From DASUXA01 sp036378155 (GTDB taxonomy: Bacteria; Actinomycetota; Actinomycetes; Mycobacteriales; Micromonosporaceae): 42,227 nucleotides of DNA. Both the position numbers and the translations under genes were made by a program. Positions within the stretch are counted from its first letter, which is position 1, and every line of letters starts with the position of its first letter. The stretch lies in NCBI GenBank assembly GCA_036378155.1, contig DASUXA010000065.1, positions 1 through 42,227 on the forward strand. Reading direction: 5' to 3'. Below the pieces are notes generated by a model. It did no database searches and was not told where the DNA came from. It was given only the letters and a program-made list of their open reading frames with translations. Of this stretch, positions 40,626 to 42,227 are shown piece after piece.

Positions 40626-41291
40626 CTACCTCGATTCTTTGTTGGCGGGCGGCTGCCCGGCTCGGGTCGGGCGTGTCCCCAGCCCGTCGCGGTAGATCGA
40701 CAGGACCTCGGCGCCCCACCGCCGCATGCCCGCGGCGGACAGCGGGTCGACGCCGAGCACCTCACCCAGCCGGTCCCGCAGGATCAGCACGGCGAGGTCG
40801 TTGACGAGCAGGAACGCCGCCCGCACCTCCGGGTCTGCGCCCGGCTCTGCGGTACCGGCGGCTGCCATGCGGGCAAGCGCTCCCCGGCTGACGTCGTACA
40901 GCCGTCGGAACACCGTCGAGCCGGCGCCGCCGGTGAGCAGCATCCGACCGAGGTACGTCGGGATGGCGGAGGCGGCGGGAAGTTTCGCCGCCACCATCTC
41001 GGCGAGCGCGGGCACCTCGTCGAACGGCGCGGCAGCGGCGGGCTCGACGGCCTCGACGAGCAGCGTCTCGAACACCTGCGCCACGTACTCGTCGACCGAC
41101 GCGCGCAGTCCGTCCTTGGATCCGTAGTGCCGTACCACGAGGGCGGGCGAGACACCTGCCGTCGCCGCGACGTCGCGAAGCGTGACGGCGTCGGGTCCGC
41201 GCTCCCCGAACAGGCGCAGCGCCTCGTCGCGGATCCGCGCCCGCGCCGTCCGATCATCGGGAAGTGACCGCATGTTCACCATACTAAACAT
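40626..41291 (-). CDS. TetR-family transcriptional regulator
   Basis: 221 aa from the ATG at 41291, which has GGAGGTG upstream; in-frame ATGs at 41282 and 41273 are alternatives. The HTH is DEALRLFGERGPDAVTLRDV followed by AATAGVSPALVVRHYGSKDG. The C-terminal ligand domain is Ala-rich. It is first gene of an operon with the F420-type nitroreductase and divergent from the membrane protein at 41506, either of which it may control. Confidence 0.88.
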   Translation of the reverse strand: MFSMVNMRSLPDDRTARARIRDEALRLFGERGPDAVTLRDVAATAGVSPALVVRHYGSKDGLRASVDEYVAQVFETLLVEAVEPAAAAPFDEVPALAEMVAAKLPAASAIPTYLGRMLLTGGAGSTVFRRLYDVSRGALARMAAAGTAEPGADPEVRAAFLLVNDLAVLILRDRLGEVLGVDPLSAAGMRRWGAEVLSIYRDGLGTRPTRAGQPPANKESR

Positions 41292-41294
41292 GCG
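41269..41294. promoter_or_regulatory. Inverted repeat over the tetR start, candidate operator
   Basis: CGCATGTT (41269-41276) and AACATGCG (41287-41294) are exact complements separated by 10 bp. They span the start-codon region of the TetR gene, as autoregulatory TetR sites often do. The arms include two ATG codons, so part of the symmetry may be coincidental. Confidence 0.4.
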
Positions 41295-41505
41295 TTCACC
41301 TCCGCGCGAGGCGCAAGGGTCGCCGTCACAGTCGCGACATCGACAGTTCACCGCCTCGGCGCAGCGTCCAGGAAGGAAGACGACAGCTCGGTACATTCCC
41401 TCAATTCCGCGACGGTGCGAGCATTCCTTTCAGGAGCCTCGGCTCCCGTCGCCTCGGACCGGGATTGCCGCCCGCCGAATCCGTACCGCATCGACGGAGG
41501 AACCG

Positions 41506-42227
41506 ATGAGAACGATCGCGCCACGCGTGGACACCCCGCCACGCCCGGTCGTCGACGACGTCGACCGGGACCGCGTGCTGTACCTCCGTTCCTTCCTGCT
41601 CATGCGTATGGTCATCGGTCTGCTCGGGGTCGCCGTGCCGGTGATGCTCGTCCTCGGCGACCGGCTCCTGTTCGGCGGCGAACCGCTGCGCGGATCACTG
41701 AGCGCGTACTACCACACCGGAATGCACGACGTCTTCGTCGGCAGCCTGTCCACGATCGGTTTCTTCCTCATCACGTACATGCTGTTCCACTACAACTGGG
41801 ACAACGTGCTGAGCATCGTCGCGGGTCTGGCGATCATCGGCGTCGCCCTGTTCCCCACCGGCGGCAACAGTCCGCTCACCCCGCTGCAGGTACGCATCGG
41901 CGAGCACACCGTGTCGACCGTGCACCAGGTCTGCGCGGTGATCTTCATCCTCTCCCTCGCGATCATCAGCTTCCTGTTCGGACATCGGGAGGGGCAGCGC
42001 CCGGACCGCACCCCGGAACAGCGGCGACGCGGAAAGCTGCTGCACTGGGCGTGCGCCTTCGCGATCATCGCAGCCGTCGTCTACGTCCTGGTCACGAAAT
42101 GGCTGGGGCAGTACGACCGGTACTCGATGTTCTTCGGAGAAACGATCGCCACGTTCGCGTTCGGCTTGTCGTGGCTGATGAAGGGTTTCGAACTGGAGAT
42201 CCTGGTACACGGGAGGCTGCCGCAACC
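41506..42227 (+). CDS. Multi-pass membrane protein of unknown function (DUF998-like, 3' end cut by window)
   Basis: 240 codons visible from the ATG at 41506, with GGAGG 5 nt upstream; the frame stays open to the window edge. After a ~40-residue N-terminus there are about six membrane segments, including LRSFLLMRMVIGLLGVAVPV, SLSTIGFFLITYMLFHY, NVLSIVAGLAIIGVALFP and HQVCAVIFILSLAIISFLFG. The loop SAYYHTGMHDVFVGSL is reminiscent of DUF998-type proteins. No function can be assigned. It is divergent from the tetR operon and has no visible promoter in the 214-bp gap. Confidence 0.75.
   Translation, partial: MRTIAPRVDTPPRPVVDDVDRDRVLYLRSFLLMRMVIGLLGVAVPVMLVLGDRLLFGGEPLRGSLSAYYHTGMHDVFVGSLSTIGFFLITYMLFHYNWDNVLSIVAGLAIIGVALFPTGGNSPLTPLQVRIGEHTVSTVHQVCAVIFILSLAIISFLFGHREGQRPDRTPEQRRRGKLLHWACAFAIIAAVVYVLVTKWLGQYDRYSMFFGETIATFAFGLSWLMKGFELEILVHGRLPQ

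Overview
This is a high-GC actinobacterial chromosome segment. The very high GC at third codon positions, frequent GTG starts, lipobox lipoproteins, a SigE-family ECF sigma factor, a deazaflavin (F420)-type nitroreductase and the DUF6230/DUF6114 pair all point to Actinomycetes. Micromonosporaceae is my best guess, but that is inference. A conspicuous base-composition habit is heavy use of the palindrome GGTACC and of GTA valine codons before C.

Layout. 1-4196 (minus): a branched-chain amino acid ABC transporter operon livK-livG-livF-livH-livM; livM runs off the left edge. 4427-6779: a small membrane protein, a collapsed SDR pseudogene, a PIN-like/zinc-knuckle/FHA fusion and a DUF488 protein. 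6838-9487: a secreted coiled-coil M15-like peptidase, a SpoIIE/PP2C phosphatase and a STAS anti-anti-sigma protein. 9537-13056: a DMT-type membrane protein, a CPA1 cation/proton antiporter and a DUF2231-Rieske fusion. 13239-20667: a tightly coupled operon aceB-glcD-glcE-glcF-glcA. It imports glycolate (GlcA), oxidises it to glyoxylate (GlcDEF) and condenses glyoxylate with acetyl-CoA to malate (AceB).

20944-24896: a flavodoxin, then DUF6114, DUF6230 and a TetR regulator on the minus strand, and a small secreted protein on the plus strand. 25027-30529: an RsmB-like RNA methyltransferase, a GlxA-type AraC regulator divergent from an APC permease with a 9-bp inverted repeat between them, and a large secreted SdrD-B/PKD-like protein starting at TTG. 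30618-32538: a PadR regulator and a flavin monooxygenase in one transcript with a visible promoter. 32822-35110: a lipoprotein, an MBL hydrolase and a membrane-anchored coiled-coil protein.

35127-40068 is the most unusual part. A complete tRNA-Arg(CCT) gene is flanked by gene debris, and 43 bp of its 5' half and upstream flank are repeated exactly at 40009. The repeats bracket about 4.6 kb holding an AbiEii-like fragment, a frameshifted secreted serine protease, an ECF sigma factor with its membrane partner, a broken small gene and an APC permease truncated exactly at the second repeat. GGTACC is absent from the first ~2.5 kb of this stretch, which supports a foreign origin. No integrase is present. 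I read it as a decayed, non-autonomous tRNA-targeted genomic island.

40124-42227: a TetR regulator and F420-type nitroreductase operon, then a divergent multi-pass membrane protein cut by the right edge. Several strong hairpins or perfect palindromes sit downstream of genes (13063, 24916, 28398, 30554, 37608), and one 36-bp perfect palindrome lies inside livG.
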